A stretch of DNA of 64,000 nucleotides from Dethiosulfovibrio faecalis (GCF_021568795.1 NZ_JAKGUE010000001.1:310001-374000); one strand, 5' to 3'. Counted from the stretch's first letter, positions 43,575 through 53,569 are shown. Program-made: numbers and translations. The notes: generated by a model from the sequence alone, not told the origin.

Positions 43575-43912
43575 GGAGAGCCTTCCTGTAAGCCGGGTTT
43601 TGTCGTGGGTAGTCATTTATCTAGGACGTCCCTCGCGAGACATCTCGAGCGACCGTACCCGGAGGTCGGCGGGCCGCCTCATCCCCCCCTATTCGGTCTT
43701 GCTCCGGACGGGGTTTACCTGGCACGACAGTCACCTGCCGTCCGGTGGGCTCTTACCCCACCTTTTCACCCTTACCTCTCAAGGAGGCGGTATATCTCTG
43801 TGGCACTGGCCTGTGGCTTACGCCAACTGGGCGTTACCCAGCGTCCTGCCCTTCGGAGCCCGGACTTTCCTCTCCCGATAGCTATCGGCAGCGACTACCT
43901 AGAAGACTCTCA
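43575..43912 (-). ncRNA. rnpB: RNase P RNA
   Basis: Catalytic RNA that matures tRNA 5' ends. On the minus strand are the universal GAGGAAAGTCCGGGCTCC (conserved region I), AGACCGAATAGG, and the 3' AACCCGGCTTACAGG. The 5' GAGAG-T-CTTC (43911-43902) pairs with GAAG-G-CTCTC near the 3' end, giving P1. Length about 338, a bacterial type A size. An extended -10, TGCTATACT (-10 hexamer 43924-43919), lies just upstream, and a terminator lies about 15 bases after the 3' end. The ends are set from P1 and are approximate to a few bases. Confidence 0.96.
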
Positions 43913-43930
43913 GGAGGCAGTATAGCACAT

Positions 43931-43958
43931 TTCAAGTAATCCGCCGACATGGTATGAT
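43931..43958 (+). promoter_or_regulatory. Possible cheR promoter
   Basis: TTCAAG (43931-43936), 16 bases, TATGAT (43953-43958). It is divergent from the rnpB -10 element and only weakly consensus. Confidence 0.35.
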
Positions 43959-43991
43959 TGTAGACGATAACATCATAAAGGAGGGATTCCC

Positions 43992-44801
43992 TTGGTCGCT
44001 AACGAAAAAGACTACGATTCGCCGGAGTACACACGCTTCAAACAACAGGTTCAAAAATTAACTGGATTAGATTTAAATTCATATAAAAATCAAATACATC
44101 GTCGTGCTCATATGCTCATGAGCCGATGGAATTTGACCGATTACGACCAGTACTTCACCATGATCAATAAAAACGAGGATAAACTGAGGGATTTTCTCGA
44201 CTATCTTACGATAAACGTTTCGGAGTTTCTAAGAAATCCCCCACGGTGGTGGGATTTGAGAGATCATGTAATTCCAGATCTCATCAAGACCAAAGGCAGT
44301 AAAAAGCTTCGTCTTTGGAGCGCCGGATCTGCAACCGGAGAGGAACCCTACTCTCTCGCGATGTTGTCCAGCGAATGCGGGCTATCCTCCACTCCTCCTG
44401 TTCATGCGAGGGATATCGATGCCGGTGCAATCGCCATAGCCCAAAAGGGAATCTATCACAAGAGACAGCTGGTAAACGTTCCTCCCGATTGGATAACCAG
44501 GTATTTCAATGTCGTAGACGAACAGACCTATCAGGTTAAAGACGATCTCAAAAAGAGGGTCGATTTCGCCAGATTGAACCTGATAGAGGATAGGTTCGAA
44601 AAAGACTACGACCTCATACTGTGCAGAAACGTAGTCATATATTTCAGACCGGAGACGAAGGCAGTCCTTTATCAGAAGTTTTTCGATGCACTCAGACCGG
44701 GAGGGTATCTCCTAGTGGGATCCACGGAGCAGATTTTCGAGTATAAATCCTACGGATTCGAGGCTGCAAAGCCCTTTCTTTACAGAAAACCCCTCAAATA
44801 G
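43992..44801 (+). CDS. cheR: CheR-type chemoreceptor glutamate methyltransferase
   Basis: 269 residues. SAM-dependent methylation of chemoreceptor glutamates. The N-terminal helical domain (about 1-80) leads to NVSEFLRNPPRWW (the CheR 'NVTEFFR' segment), then SAM motif LRLWSAGSATGEEPYSLAM near 112, ARDIDAGAIAIAQKGIY, and DLILCRNVVIYF followed by LRPGGYLLVGSTEQ. The start is TTG, seven bases after AAAGGAGGG. It is the only plus-strand gene in this half of the window, and no other chemotaxis gene is near. The first about 40 codons are more A+T rich than the neighbours. Confidence 0.92.
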   Translation: MVANEKDYDSPEYTRFKQQVQKLTGLDLNSYKNQIHRRAHMLMSRWNLTDYDQYFTMINKNEDKLRDFLDYLTINVSEFLRNPPRWWDLRDHVIPDLIKTKGSKKLRLWSAGSATGEEPYSLAMLSSECGLSSTPPVHARDIDAGAIAIAQKGIYHKRQLVNVPPDWITRYFNVVDEQTYQVKDDLKKRVDFARLNLIEDRFEKDYDLILCRNVVIYFRPETKAVLYQKFFDALRPGGYLLVGSTEQIFEYKSYGFEAAKPFLYRKPLK

Positions 44802-44813
44802 AAGGGAAGACCG

Positions 44814-44855
44814 AAAAAGCGGAGGTGAGGCTTTAAAGCCCCACCTCCGCTTTTT
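44814..44855. terminator. Bidirectional terminator between cheR and the V-ATPase D gene
   Basis: AAAAAGCGGAGGTG (44814-44827), GGCTTTAAAGCC in the loop region (44829-44840), and CACCTCCGCTTTTT (44842-44855). T-runs follow on both strands, so it serves both converging genes. Confidence 0.9.
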
Positions 44856-44857
44856 GT

Positions 44858-45481
44858 TTAGTGAGATCTGACGATATCTTTGATCTTCATTATACGGCTG
44901 AGAGTCGACCGCTCCTGTTCCTCCAGCTTCATGGTGATGTACTTTATGGTCTCTATCGTGGCCGGAATCAGGACATGCTCCAACGCGTTGACCCTTCGTC
45001 GGGTCTTCTCTATCTCGGTTGACATGAGAGCTATGGCCTTTTCCTCCGCCGCAAGCTCTATGAGTTTCGGCATTATGGAGGAAAAACGCTCGAGAGCGAC
45101 GTCGAGACTGCCCAGGGTCGTTGCAAAACCGTAGTTGAGAGCCTTGCCTTCCTGGTCTATACCGTATTCAGGGACCACAACGCTCATGACGTTGCGATGT
45201 TCCACGGAGATACGGCACTTCGCCCCGGGAATCATAAGTGCCTGTTCCAACATGGCGGGCAAGGTCTGAGCTCTGGCGAGGAGAAAGCTCTCGTAACATC
45301 TACGGAGCTCTTCCTCCACCGCTTCGCGTTGCTCCTTGACCTTGCGGGCCTTTTCCAGAAAGGCCTTTATCAGGGCGTCCTGTTTGTCCTTCAGGAGTTT
45401 GTGGCCCCTCTTGGCCACCACCAGGTTTTTCTTGAGCCTGGATAGCTCCATTCGGTTCGGGTTGACGTTCAGACGAGCCAT
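44858..45481 (-). CDS. ntpD: V/A-type ATPase subunit D (central stalk)
   Basis: 207 residues. Forms the coiled-coil rotor shaft inside the A3B3 head. The N-terminus VNPNRMELSRLKKNLVVAKRGHKLLKDKQDALI and the C-terminal RRVNALEHVLIPATIETIKYITMKLEEQERSTLSRIMKIKDI are family-conserved helices. Last gene of the operon, followed by a strong terminator. Confidence 0.96.
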   Translation of the reverse strand: MARLNVNPNRMELSRLKKNLVVAKRGHKLLKDKQDALIKAFLEKARKVKEQREAVEEELRRCYESFLLARAQTLPAMLEQALMIPGAKCRISVEHRNVMSVVVPEYGIDQEGKALNYGFATTLGSLDVALERFSSIMPKLIELAAEEKAIALMSTEIEKTRRRVNALEHVLIPATIETIKYITMKLEEQERSTLSRIMKIKDIVRSH

Positions 45482-45493
45482 GACATCACCCCG

Positions 45494-46906
45494 CTAAGCC
45501 TTGACTTCTTCTGCGGACTTCTGACCCTCTTTGAGAGGCAGCAGATACCTCTCTATATACTCGTCGTGGACACGCTTGAGTTCCTTGACAGGGACCATGG
45601 TGAGGAGCTCCCAACCAAGCTGAAGGGTTTCCTCCACCGTCCGGTTTTTGTACTCTCCCTGACGGACGTACTCGTCCTCGAAACGGTCGGCGAAAGAGGC
45701 GAAAGCCTTGTCGTCCTCGGACAGAGCACCCTCTCCCAATATGACGGCCAACTCCTTGGCCTCCTTGCCCCTGGCGTAGGCAGCGAAGAGCTGGTTCATC
45801 AGGTCGGCGTGATCCTCTCTGGTCTTTCCCTTGCCGATACCCTTGTCCTTGAGTCTGGACAGCGAAGGCATGACGTCCACCGGGGGATATATGCCCTTAC
45901 GGTGAAGGTTGGGACTGAGGATTATCTGACCCTCTGTGATATAACCCGTAAGGTCCGGAATCGGGTGGGTCTTGTCGTTTTCCGGCATGGTAAGTATGGG
46001 AACCTGGGTTATGGATCCGCTGCGCCCCTTTATCTTACCGGCCCGCTCGTACATAGTGGCGAGGTCGGTGTAGAGATATCCGGGGTAACCACGTCTACCC
46101 GGAACCTCTTTTCTGGCCGCCGAGATCTCACGAAGAGCCTCGCAGTAGTTGGTGAGGTCGGTAAGGATGACCAAGACGTGCATATTCTTTTCGAAGGCGA
46201 GATACTCCGCCGCAGTCAAAGCCAAACGGGGAGTGGTGATTCGCTCGATAGCCGGATCGTCGGCCAGGTTGACGTACATTACGGTTCGCTCCAGAGCACC
46301 GGTTCTCCTGAAGTCCTCCATGAAGAAAGAGGCCTCCTCGAAGGTTATTCCCATGGCGGCAAATACGACGGCGAAAGCCTCGTGGCCGCTGATTACGTTC
46401 GCCTGACGGGCCAGCTGGGCCGCCATTCTGTTGTGGGGAAGCCCTGCTCCGGAGAATATGGGCAGTTTCTGGCCTCGAACCATGGGATTCATCCCATCGA
46501 TGGTCGATATACCGGTCTGTATGAACTCCTCCGGATAGTCACGGGAATAGGGGTTCATTGGCAGACCGTTGACATCGATGTTGTCGGCGGCGATTATCGG
46601 AGCCCCTCCGTCGATGGGCTCTCCTCTACCGTTGAAGACCCGTCCCAGCATGTCTCCGCTGACCGGCAGGGTGAGGACCTTTCCGACGAAACGGACCTTG
46701 GTATCCTCTATGTCGATCCCGTCTGTACCCTCGAAAACCTGTACCAACGCTCTGTTGGAGTCTATCTCCAAGACCCTCCCACGACGATGTTCGCCGTTGG
46801 AAAGCTCGATCTCGACCAGCTCGTCGTATTTAACGTCCTGGACTTTCTCAACCACGAGGAGCGGTCCCTGAAGGCTGCTGATGGTCTTATATTCTCTAGG
46901 CAACAT
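45494..46906 (-). CDS. ntpB: V/A-type ATPase subunit B
   Basis: 470 residues. Non-catalytic head subunit. Visible are [81 protein letters not shown], and [42 protein letters not shown]. The P-loop is degenerate, as normal for subunit B. Overlaps the ntpA end by 11 bases. Confidence 0.98.
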   Translation of the reverse strand: MLPREYKTISSLQGPLLVVEKVQDVKYDELVEIELSNGEHRRGRVLEIDSNRALVQVFEGTDGIDIEDTKVRFVGKVLTLPVSGDMLGRVFNGRGEPIDGGAPIIAADNIDVNGLPMNPYSRDYPEEFIQTGISTIDGMNPMVRGQKLPIFSGAGLPHNRMAAQLARQANVISGHEAFAVVFAAMGITFEEASFFMEDFRRTGALERTVMYVNLADDPAIERITTPRLALTAAEYLAFEKNMHVLVILTDLTNYCEALREISAARKEVPGRRGYPGYLYTDLATMYERAGKIKGRSGSITQVPILTMPENDKTHPIPDLTGYITEGQIILSPNLHRKGIYPPVDVMPSLSRLKDKGIGKGKTREDHADLMNQLFAAYARGKEAKELAVILGEGALSEDDKAFASFADRFEDEYVRQGEYKNRTVEETLQLGWELLTMVPVKELKRVHDEYIERYLLPLKEGQKSAEEVKA

Positions 46907-48692
46907 TGGATTCGCCTCCCGTCGGAACCAGTTTGGCGATCTCTTCCTTCATCACGTTCTCAAGATCGTCGATCTGCTGAAGCGAGTCCTCGGCAACGAG
47001 TCCCATCCTGGCTATCTTCTCTCTGACAGAGAGGTTGAAAAGCTCGTTCATGGGAGCACCGTTTTTCAGCGCCTCGGTTCCGTAATGATGGAATTTTATG
47101 ATAGTCGAAAGCATCTTGAACTGCTTCTTCATCGACGTATAGGTGTCGGTCTCGTGGAAGGCGTTCTGGTGCAGGAAATCCTCCCTGAGGGACTTGGCCG
47201 TCTCGAGTATCATCCTCTCGTTTCTGGAGAGGGCGTCTATTCCGACCAACCTCACTATCTCTCGGAGTTTATCCTCCTCCTCAAGCAGTCCCATGGCCTC
47301 GACCCTAGTGTGAGTCCACTCATCGTCGAACTCTCCGTCCCAGTACTCGTCCAGCTTGTTGGTGTAGAGAGAGTAGCTTTGAAGCCAGTTGATGGCCGGG
47401 AAGTGGCGCTGATAGGCCAACTGGGCGTCCAGTCCCCAAAAGACCTTTGTAACTCGAAGGGTATTCTGGGTTACGGGCTCGGAGAGGTCTCCTCCGGGAG
47501 GAGAGACGGCCCCGATAACCGATACGGATCCCTCGGCAGCCTCTCTGCCGTAGCAGACTGCACGACCAGCTCTCTCGTAGAAGGATGCCAGTCGGGTTCC
47601 CAGATATGCGGGATAACCTTCCTCTCCTGGCATCTCTTCCAGTCGACCGGACATCTCTCTGAGGGCCTCGGCCCAACGGCTGGTGGAGTCGGCCATCAGA
47701 GCTACCGAGTAGCCCATGTCCCTGTAATACTCCGCCATGGTTATGCCGGTATAGACGCTAGCCTCTCGGGCCGCAACCGGCATGTTGGACGTGTTGGCGA
47801 TGAGGACCGTTCTCTTCATCAGAGGCTCTCCCGATCTGGGGTCCTCCAGATGGGGGAACTCCAGGAGGACGTCGGTCATCTCGTTTCCTCTCTCGCCACA
47901 GCCGATGTAGACGACTATCTGAGCCTCCGCCCACTTGGCCAGCTGGTGCTGTATGACCGTTTTGCCGGAGCCGAAGGGTCCGGGCACACAGGCTGTTCCC
48001 CCCTTGGCTATGGGGAAGAAGGTGTCCACTACCCTCTGACCGGTGGTCAAGGGAGTCACGGGAGGAAGCCTCTTCGCTACCGGACGGGATTTACGGACGG
48101 GCCATTTCTGGGCCATCCTTACATCGTGCTTCTCCTTGTCGTCGCCCTCTATTACAACGACCACGTCGTCGACGGTAAAACTTCCCTTGGAGATCTTCTT
48201 TATCTTGCCGGATACGCCGATAGGCACCATTATGCGATGTTCGACCAGCACGGTTTCCTGTACTACTCCGAGGACATCTCCCTGGGAAACCTGATCCCCT
48301 TCCTTAAGACGGGGTTCAAAATCCCATTTTTTCGAGTGATCCAGGGCGGGGACGTCGATCCCCTTCGCTATATAAGGACTCTGAGCGGCGTCCTCGATGC
48401 TCTTGAGAGGTCTCTGAACGCCATCGTAAAACTGCTCTATCAGTCCGGGCCCAAGCTCGACGCTAAGGGGTTCTCCGGTGCTTACGACTGGTTCGCCGGG
48501 TTTTAGCCCCGACGTCTCCTCGTAGGCCTGAATCGAGGCATATTCGTCTTTCAGCTCAATAATTTCGCCGACAAGACCTATTTCCCCGATACGGACCACG
48601 TCGTACATGCTGGCACCGATCATTCCCTTAGCGACTACCAGGGGTCCGGATATTCTTTCTATGCTGCCTTTTATGACCTTATCCGTGGCCAC
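46896..48692 (-). CDS. ntpA: V/A-type ATPase catalytic subunit A
   Basis: 598 residues. ATP-hydrolysing (or ATP-making) head subunit. Walker A is [14 protein letters not shown] near 238, preceded by the non-homologous insert that distinguishes A subunits from F-type beta (about 115-190, with the [18 protein letters not shown] barrel). [58 protein letters not shown] follow. Start GTG 48692 with GGAGGCGAT upstream. In anaerobes such enzymes often run as Na+ or H+ pumps. Confidence 0.98.
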   Translation of the reverse strand: MATDKVIKGSIERISGPLVVAKGMIGASMYDVVRIGEIGLVGEIIELKDEYASIQAYEETSGLKPGEPVVSTGEPLSVELGPGLIEQFYDGVQRPLKSIEDAAQSPYIAKGIDVPALDHSKKWDFEPRLKEGDQVSQGDVLGVVQETVLVEHRIMVPIGVSGKIKKISKGSFTVDDVVVVIEGDDKEKHDVRMAQKWPVRKSRPVAKRLPPVTPLTTGQRVVDTFFPIAKGGTACVPGPFGSGKTVIQHQLAKWAEAQIVVYIGCGERGNEMTDVLLEFPHLEDPRSGEPLMKRTVLIANTSNMPVAAREASVYTGITMAEYYRDMGYSVALMADSTSRWAEALREMSGRLEEMPGEEGYPAYLGTRLASFYERAGRAVCYGREAAEGSVSVIGAVSPPGGDLSEPVTQNTLRVTKVFWGLDAQLAYQRHFPAINWLQSYSLYTNKLDEYWDGEFDDEWTHTRVEAMGLLEEEDKLREIVRLVGIDALSRNERMILETAKSLREDFLHQNAFHETDTYTSMKKQFKMLSTIIKFHHYGTEALKNGAPMNELFNLSVREKIARMGLVAEDSLQQIDDLENVMKEEIAKLVPTGGESNVA

Positions 48693-48714
48693 TATGAATC
48701 GCCTCCAGCCTTAA

Positions 48715-49050
48715 CTATTTTTCAGCAAAGATATCCATTCCCACGGCTCGCTCCACGTTTCCGCGAATTGCGGAGAGTCCGACGTTGAGAGACCCTCTTA
48801 TGCCTGGGATGGGGATCATGCTGGCGGGATACTCCTGGTTGAGCTCCGAGATGAGGTCCTGATTCTCGACGAAGAGGGCCTCCTCCACGAAGACGACTGC
48901 GTAGTTCTCTCTGGCCAGTCGTTCCAGAAGTTTCTTGACCTCATCGGAATTCTCTCCGACAGGGAAGGGCTTTACGCCTACTGCCTGAAATGGCAACACC
49001 GTATCATACTGTCCGATCGCGGCCATAGGGCGAGAGCTTTTATCCGACAC
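48715..49050 (-). CDS. ntpG: V/A-type ATPase subunit F (central stalk)
   Basis: 111 residues. Small Rossmann-like subunit bound to subunit D. DTVLPFQAVGVKPFPV and ENYAVVFVEEALF fit the family, as does the C-terminal IPIPGIRGSLNVGLSAIRGNVERAVGMDIF. Named ntpG in Enterococcus hirae nomenclature. Starts at GTG inside the 3' end of the C-subunit gene. Confidence 0.92.
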   Translation of the reverse strand: MSDKSSRPMAAIGQYDTVLPFQAVGVKPFPVGENSDEVKKLLERLARENYAVVFVEEALFVENQDLISELNQEYPASMIPIPGIRGSLNVGLSAIRGNVERAVGMDIFAEK

Positions 49051-50053
49051 GACGCATCAGCCTCCTCACCATATCTCGATCGGCTCCGTTGGCGATGGAA
49101 ACCAAGATGACCCTCAGGTTTTTAGCTTCCATCTCCTTCAACCAGGAAAAACGAAGTACGTTTTCCGGCTCGAAGCAGCCGTACTTAGCCTCTTGCAGTA
49201 CATCGGTGACGTAATCATCTAGGATCTTGTCGAACACCATCAGAAGTGTCTCCATGTCGGAGGAATCCTGGATATGGTCGAATACAGTTCCTACGTCAGC
49301 GAAGGCCAGAAGCCTTCCCCAGCTTTCGATAGGCTCTGCCAGAGTGGATATAAGACGGTCTATCGATATATCCCCGCCTTTATGTAGAAAATCCACCGCT
49401 GTAGAGGATTCCACCTGGGCTCGACTTAACCTGATGAGAGTACGGACGTTCTCCGCGTCTACCCGCCTCTTGAACCAAAGATCCACCTGCGGCATCGAGA
49501 GCTTGCCGACCAAATCGGACATGGCCTCGAAGAGACCTCTGTCCAAGGCACACTCGATCGCCAGCATATCGTGATTCTGATCCCAATGAGTCAACACCTG
49601 CGGGATAGAGCGATGCAGGCCAAATGGCAAGAGGCGATACTCCTCGCTCTCCACTGCCATGACCAAAGAATCGGTGTCGATGGTCCCCAGAGACGTCAGG
49701 AGATCGAAGCGACGATCTCCCCCTTCTTTGGAGAGGATCAGGCTCTTCACCAGAACCTTGACATTGTGAAAATCGTAAGGCAGTCGGCAAAGCTGAACCA
49801 ACTCCTCGTCTGGGGTGAATCGGCTGATCTCATCGTAAGCGAGATGAAGTTCCGCCTCGATGGCCGAGTCAAACTCCTCGTTGGACTTCATCTCCATGAT
49901 CCATGGGGCATAAACGGTCTCCCCAAGTATTTTTATGGCTCCGTCCAGACCGTCACACTCGATAAGCCTCTGGAAGAGGGACTCGTCGAGTAACCGATTC
50001 TCCATCGCCCTCAGACGCGCGACCGAATATCCATATCGTTCCGCCGGGGCCAT
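49040..50053 (-). CDS. ntpC: V/A-type ATPase subunit C (rotor-stalk connector)
   Basis: 337 residues from ATG 50053. Subunit C (d in some schemes) is the funnel that joins the K ring to the central stalk. YGYSVARLRAMENRLLDESLFQRLIECDGLDGAIKIL is the typical N-terminus, with repeated helical units ending FSWLKEMEAKNLRVILVSIANG (the ExxN/R repeat). An in-frame TTG at 50068 is possible, but GGGCGGTGA fits the ATG better. Confidence 0.93.
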   Translation of the reverse strand: MAPAERYGYSVARLRAMENRLLDESLFQRLIECDGLDGAIKILGETVYAPWIMEMKSNEEFDSAIEAELHLAYDEISRFTPDEELVQLCRLPYDFHNVKVLVKSLILSKEGGDRRFDLLTSLGTIDTDSLVMAVESEEYRLLPFGLHRSIPQVLTHWDQNHDMLAIECALDRGLFEAMSDLVGKLSMPQVDLWFKRRVDAENVRTLIRLSRAQVESSTAVDFLHKGGDISIDRLISTLAEPIESWGRLLAFADVGTVFDHIQDSSDMETLLMVFDKILDDYVTDVLQEAKYGCFEPENVLRFSWLKEMEAKNLRVILVSIANGADRDMVRRLMRRVG

Positions 50054-50068
50054 GTGTTCACCGCCCAA

Positions 50069-50650
50069 CTACTCTGAGAACAGCCGTTTTACAACGTCTG
50101 CCTCAAGATCGTCCCGAAGCCAGCGGACCAACATATCGAAGGAAGCGTTTTCGCTTATTTTATCCCTCTTGAGTACAAAGCCTCCGGTTATTGGAGTCTT
50201 TTCTCCCGACATAGTCAGGTTGGTCTTGTGCTTTTCGTTGTATCCCTTGAGCCAGGTCTCGCTGAGGTGTTTGTCCCCTTTACCTATGACTATCTCCTCG
50301 TCGCCTGTCTGAACCGCTTTCCCCAAGAGGGATTCGACGAAAGAAATATACTTCGCGGCGGAAAGGGCTCTGAGTTTTTCAAGGGATCCCTTGTAAACCT
50401 CGTCGACGAGCTGTTGCCTGGCACCGAGCTCGAGTTTCTTGACGTCCAGCTTCGCCACTATCTCGCGACGCCGCATAATTTCCGGTTTTTCGCTCTCGAA
50501 TCGAGATTCGTAGGAGTCCTTCATAGACTCCACCTCTCTCTTTACCTCGGCCGTTATCTCTCCGGCCTGTTCTCGAGCTTTATCCAGGATTTTTCCGGCC
50601 TCTGCATTGGCATCGGCCTCGATTTTTTTCTTTATATCGGATAAAGACAT
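50069..50650 (-). CDS. ntpE: V/A-type ATPase subunit E (peripheral stalk)
   Basis: 193 residues from ATG 50650, preceded by GGAGTGA. The N-terminal half (about 1-85) is a Lys/Glu/Ala-rich coiled coil; the C-terminal half carries GGFVLKRDKISENASFDMLVRW, typical of the E subunit head-binding domain. With subunit H it forms the stator that links the head to subunit I. Confidence 0.9.
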   Translation of the reverse strand: MSLSDIKKKIEADANAEAGKILDKAREQAGEITAEVKREVESMKDSYESRFESEKPEIMRRREIVAKLDVKKLELGARQQLVDEVYKGSLEKLRALSAAKYISFVESLLGKAVQTGDEEIVIGKGDKHLSETWLKGYNEKHKTNLTMSGEKTPITGGFVLKRDKISENASFDMLVRWLRDDLEADVVKRLFSE

Positions 50651-50680
50651 GCCGATCACTCCAACTCTTCAGGCCTAAGC

Positions 50681-51157
50681 CTAGGAGATCCCGTTAAGCA
50701 GGAGGATACTCACCAAAAGGGCAAGAACGGCGTAGGTCTCGACCATAGCGGGAAGGATAACGGCTTTACCGGTCTCCTCCGGACGCTTGGCGATCATCTG
50801 AATACAGGAAGCGGAGGTCTTTCCCTGAGCTATTCCGGAAAAATATCCGGCAATGGCGATGGGAAGGCAGGCGAAAAGCACACCGAGTCCGTTGAGCCAG
50901 GTTATCGCCATCGTAGGCTCTCCTCCGATGAGGCCGGCCTTGAGCATGGCAAAGAAAGCAATTAGAAGACCGTATATTCCCTGAGTTCCCGGAAGGGCCT
51001 GAAGCAGAAGCACCAAACCAAATTTACCGGGATCCTCCGTCATGACTCCAGCGCCGGATTCACCGGCAATACCAACTCCGATAGCCGATCCAGCACCGGC
51101 GAAACCGGCGGCCAAAGCTGCACCAAGAATCGTCAGCATAACACCGAGATGTTCCAT
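50681..51157 (-). CDS. ntpK: V/A-type ATPase membrane ring subunit K, Na+-type signature
   Basis: 158 residues from ATG 51157. Four membrane helices arising from a duplicated hairpin. The first hairpin has LPGTQG (Leu55, Thr58, Gln59), and the second SGIAQGK (Gln111) and MVETYAV (Glu140). These are the positions of the Na+ ligands Leu61, Thr64, Gln65, Gln110 and Glu139 in E. hirae NtpK. Thus one carboxylate serves four helices, as in that Na+ pump. A GTG seven codons upstream is in frame but overlaps the ribosome site. Confidence 0.95.
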   Translation of the reverse strand: MEHLGVMLTILGAALAAGFAGAGSAIGVGIAGESGAGVMTEDPGKFGLVLLLQALPGTQGIYGLLIAFFAMLKAGLIGGEPTMAITWLNGLGVLFACLPIAIAGYFSGIAQGKTSASCIQMIAKRPEETGKAVILPAMVETYAVLALLVSILLLNGIS

Positions 51158-51220
51158 AAAGTACGACACTCCCCTCACAAAAATAAATGGTGACTCCCTA
51201 TTGCGGGATAGACCAATCTA

Positions 51221-53218
51221 CTAGCCTTCGCCGCCCTCTTCTGATATGGCGACGTACTTCGTGTTATACCGAAGAGGTTCGAAAAGGCGGCCTCCTCCGG
51301 CGTAGAACTTGCTAAAAAACTCCACGTACTGTAGACGCAGAGAGTGGACGAACGCTCCCAGAACGTTGACTGCAACGCTGAAAAGGTGACCTCCCAGGAA
51401 AAGCACGATGGCTATCAGCCATCCTACGTAAGGAATGCTCGAGGAAAGACCGGCCAACATGTTTATTATCATAGCGATGGCCGAAGTAGCCAATCCCAAG
51501 GCCAGGAGACGACTGTAACTGAGGACGTCCCCCAAGTAGGCTGTCACGTTGTACAGGCTCAGGAGCCCAGAGATAGCCTTTTGGATCATGCCGTCTTTGT
51601 CTCTGCCCTGTGTCGCCACCAAGGTTATCGCTCCAGCTGCTGTTACGAGCTTGCCCAACCAGGAGATTGCCGGCAACTTCGCGGAAGCGCCTAAAAGAAG
51701 AAGTCCGGTAAGAAAGACCATCCATCCGAGTTGGTCCGCGAAAGCGCCCATGTAATCGCCTTTTTTGAGGCAATCCTTCATAGCTACGGCCATCCCAAAG
51801 AATATTTGGACTATACCGAAAACCAGAGAGATCCCTAAAAAGGCCATAGGATCGTTCATGGGAATCAGAAGGACCGGGATATCCTTGATGGGCTTAAGGA
51901 AACGAAGGAACGGTACTACGTCTATCATGTCTCCCATCCAACTTCCGGTTAAGGCGCCGACCAAGGTGGCGGCGATGCCGGACAGAACGAAAAGAGAGAA
52001 GAATTGCTTGGTTCCCGAGGGCATTTTCTTGAATTTTTTAAGGAAGGCCATGAAGAAACCGACCATGATGAGACCGTACCCACCGTCTCCCAGACACATT
52101 CCGAAGAATATGAAGAAAAACGGCGCCAACAGAGGAGTCGGATCTATACCACCGTATTTGGGAGCTCCGTAAAGCTTGGTCAAGGTCTCGAACGGAAGAG
52201 ACCACTCGGGATTTTGAAGCAGGGTCGGAGGCATGTCGGACTCCCCCGGATCGTAAAAACGAAGTTCGGTAAGATCGGACACAGGAGAAAGAGCCTTTAC
52301 CAGTTCGTCCTCTTCTTCCACCGGAACCCAGGAGCGGATTAAAACGACTTCGTCGGTGTACTCTCCGCCCTCCAATGCTCTCGCGCGATCGGCAAGGACA
52401 GTCCAATAGTCGCTGAACCTTCTGACGTCAGGGACCAGATCCTCCGCCTTTTGATGCATCTTAACGTCCAGATCCTCGGCCTCTTTTAGAAGCCGCTCCC
52501 TCTTCTCGACGAGGCGTTTTATCTCCTCCTGCGAAGACAGGGACAGGTCTTTCGAAACATCGATCTTTGAAAAGCCGAAACCGCCGGCTATCTCCATAGC
52601 CCTCGATTCCAAGGCTCTTAGCCCCACCATCACGACCCAGGTCTCTTTATCCTTGGGGCCGAACGGCACATGATAGGTCTCGATGTCCTCTCCCAAAGCG
52701 TCTAAAATGGACCGATTCCACTGGTCTATCTTTTCGACCGGGATGGTCCCAATTACACCGGAGACGCTTTCGGTTCCGGAGGACATGAGGCTCATCGGAT
52801 AGGGCATATCCTTCAACTCGCCAAGAAAAGAGATATATCCGTCCGTTTGAGATATATCCGATCGAATTTCGACGAGTTTTCTCTCCAGGGCGCGAACTTC
52901 CTCCGCCCTCTCCTTGACCTCGAACGATTCGGACGCGGAAGCCAAATACCGAAGTGAGCACTCCGGTTTTTCCCCAAAGGATCTAGCTATAGAGCTGACC
53001 TCGTCCACATAATAGGGCTCCAGTATCCTGAGGAGATATCGGGCTTCGCTGATCTTATCGTCCAAATCCGCCAGAATTGCCGGAGACTTCTGTCCATCCT
53101 CGTCTCCATCGGGAAGGACGATCTCACAACACCCTAACTTCTGAAGCGTGGCGAGAACCGTGTCGACCACGGTGTTGTGAGCGTAAAGCTCCAGCTTTTT
53201 GACACTAGCTACGCCCAT
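51221..53218 (-). CDS. ntpI: V/A-type ATPase subunit I (ion channel and stator)
   Basis: 665 residues. The N-terminal soluble half (about 1-340) is a coiled arm binding the E/H stalks. The C-terminal half has about eight membrane helices with PTLLQNPEWSLPFETLTKLYGAPKYGGIDPTPLLAPFFFIFFGMCLGDGGYG, the signature of the a/I subunit, and LGDVLSYSRLLALGLATSAIAMIINMLAG with the essential Arg facing the ring. ATG lies inside the end of the H gene. Confidence 0.96.
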   Translation of the reverse strand: MGVASVKKLELYAHNTVVDTVLATLQKLGCCEIVLPDGDEDGQKSPAILADLDDKISEARYLLRILEPYYVDEVSSIARSFGEKPECSLRYLASASESFEVKERAEEVRALERKLVEIRSDISQTDGYISFLGELKDMPYPMSLMSSGTESVSGVIGTIPVEKIDQWNRSILDALGEDIETYHVPFGPKDKETWVVMVGLRALESRAMEIAGGFGFSKIDVSKDLSLSSQEEIKRLVEKRERLLKEAEDLDVKMHQKAEDLVPDVRRFSDYWTVLADRARALEGGEYTDEVVLIRSWVPVEEEDELVKALSPVSDLTELRFYDPGESDMPPTLLQNPEWSLPFETLTKLYGAPKYGGIDPTPLLAPFFFIFFGMCLGDGGYGLIMVGFFMAFLKKFKKMPSGTKQFFSLFVLSGIAATLVGALTGSWMGDMIDVVPFLRFLKPIKDIPVLLIPMNDPMAFLGISLVFGIVQIFFGMAVAMKDCLKKGDYMGAFADQLGWMVFLTGLLLLGASAKLPAISWLGKLVTAAGAITLVATQGRDKDGMIQKAISGLLSLYNVTAYLGDVLSYSRLLALGLATSAIAMIINMLAGLSSSIPYVGWLIAIVLFLGGHLFSVAVNVLGAFVHSLRLQYVEFFSKFYAGGGRLFEPLRYNTKYVAISEEGGEG

Positions 53219-53531
53219 ATCTAGCCATCACCTCTTCCGCAACCCAGGAGGACACAGCACCGACACCTTTTCTACCGGCCTCGATAAACTTCTGAGCTTC
53301 TTTTTCGCCCTCCGCAACGATGGAGTCGGCCTTTTTTTCCGCCTCCGCCTCGACCTCGGTCAATCGGCTTTTGTACCTCTTGTAGGCCTCCTGCTTCGAT
53401 TCCTTGCGCATAAGATCCGCCTCGTCCCTTGCCTTGGAGACTATCCTAGCTGCCTCGGATCTGGCTTCAGCCACCCGTTGTTTAGCCTGAGCTTCGACCT
53501 TTTTGATCTCTTCGGTAAGACTGGTCGCCAT
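53205..53531 (-). CDS. ntpF: V/A-type ATPase subunit H (peripheral stalk, NtpF-like)
   Basis: 108 residues from ATG 53531, preceded by AAAGGAGGTGA. Nearly all coiled coil, rich in Ala, Glu, Lys and Arg (EEIKKVEAQAKQRVAEARSEAARIVSKA), as for the G/H stator subunit. First gene of the nine-gene operon, same order as E. hirae ntpFIKECGABD. The longer frame to 53603 includes the leader hairpin and is rejected. Confidence 0.88.
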   Translation of the reverse strand: MATSLTEEIKKVEAQAKQRVAEARSEAARIVSKARDEADLMRKESKQEAYKRYKSRLTEVEAEAEKKADSIVAEGEKEAQKFIEAGRKGVGAVSSWVAEEVMARYGRS

Positions 53532-53569
53532 TCCGCTCACCTCCTTTCGAGGAACAAAATCCTTCAAAA

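Noticed and set aside
43573-43939. Three overlapping plus-strand frames of 64-106 codons
   Set aside because: They lie entirely within the RNase P RNA gene, whose conserved regions are clear on the minus strand.
45566-48506. Two very long plus-strand open frames (486 and 541 codons) opposite the V-ATPase A and B genes
   Set aside because: They are mirror frames of highly expressed genes that avoid codons giving stops on the other strand. No ribosome sites or family motifs, and the minus-strand proteins are unmistakable.
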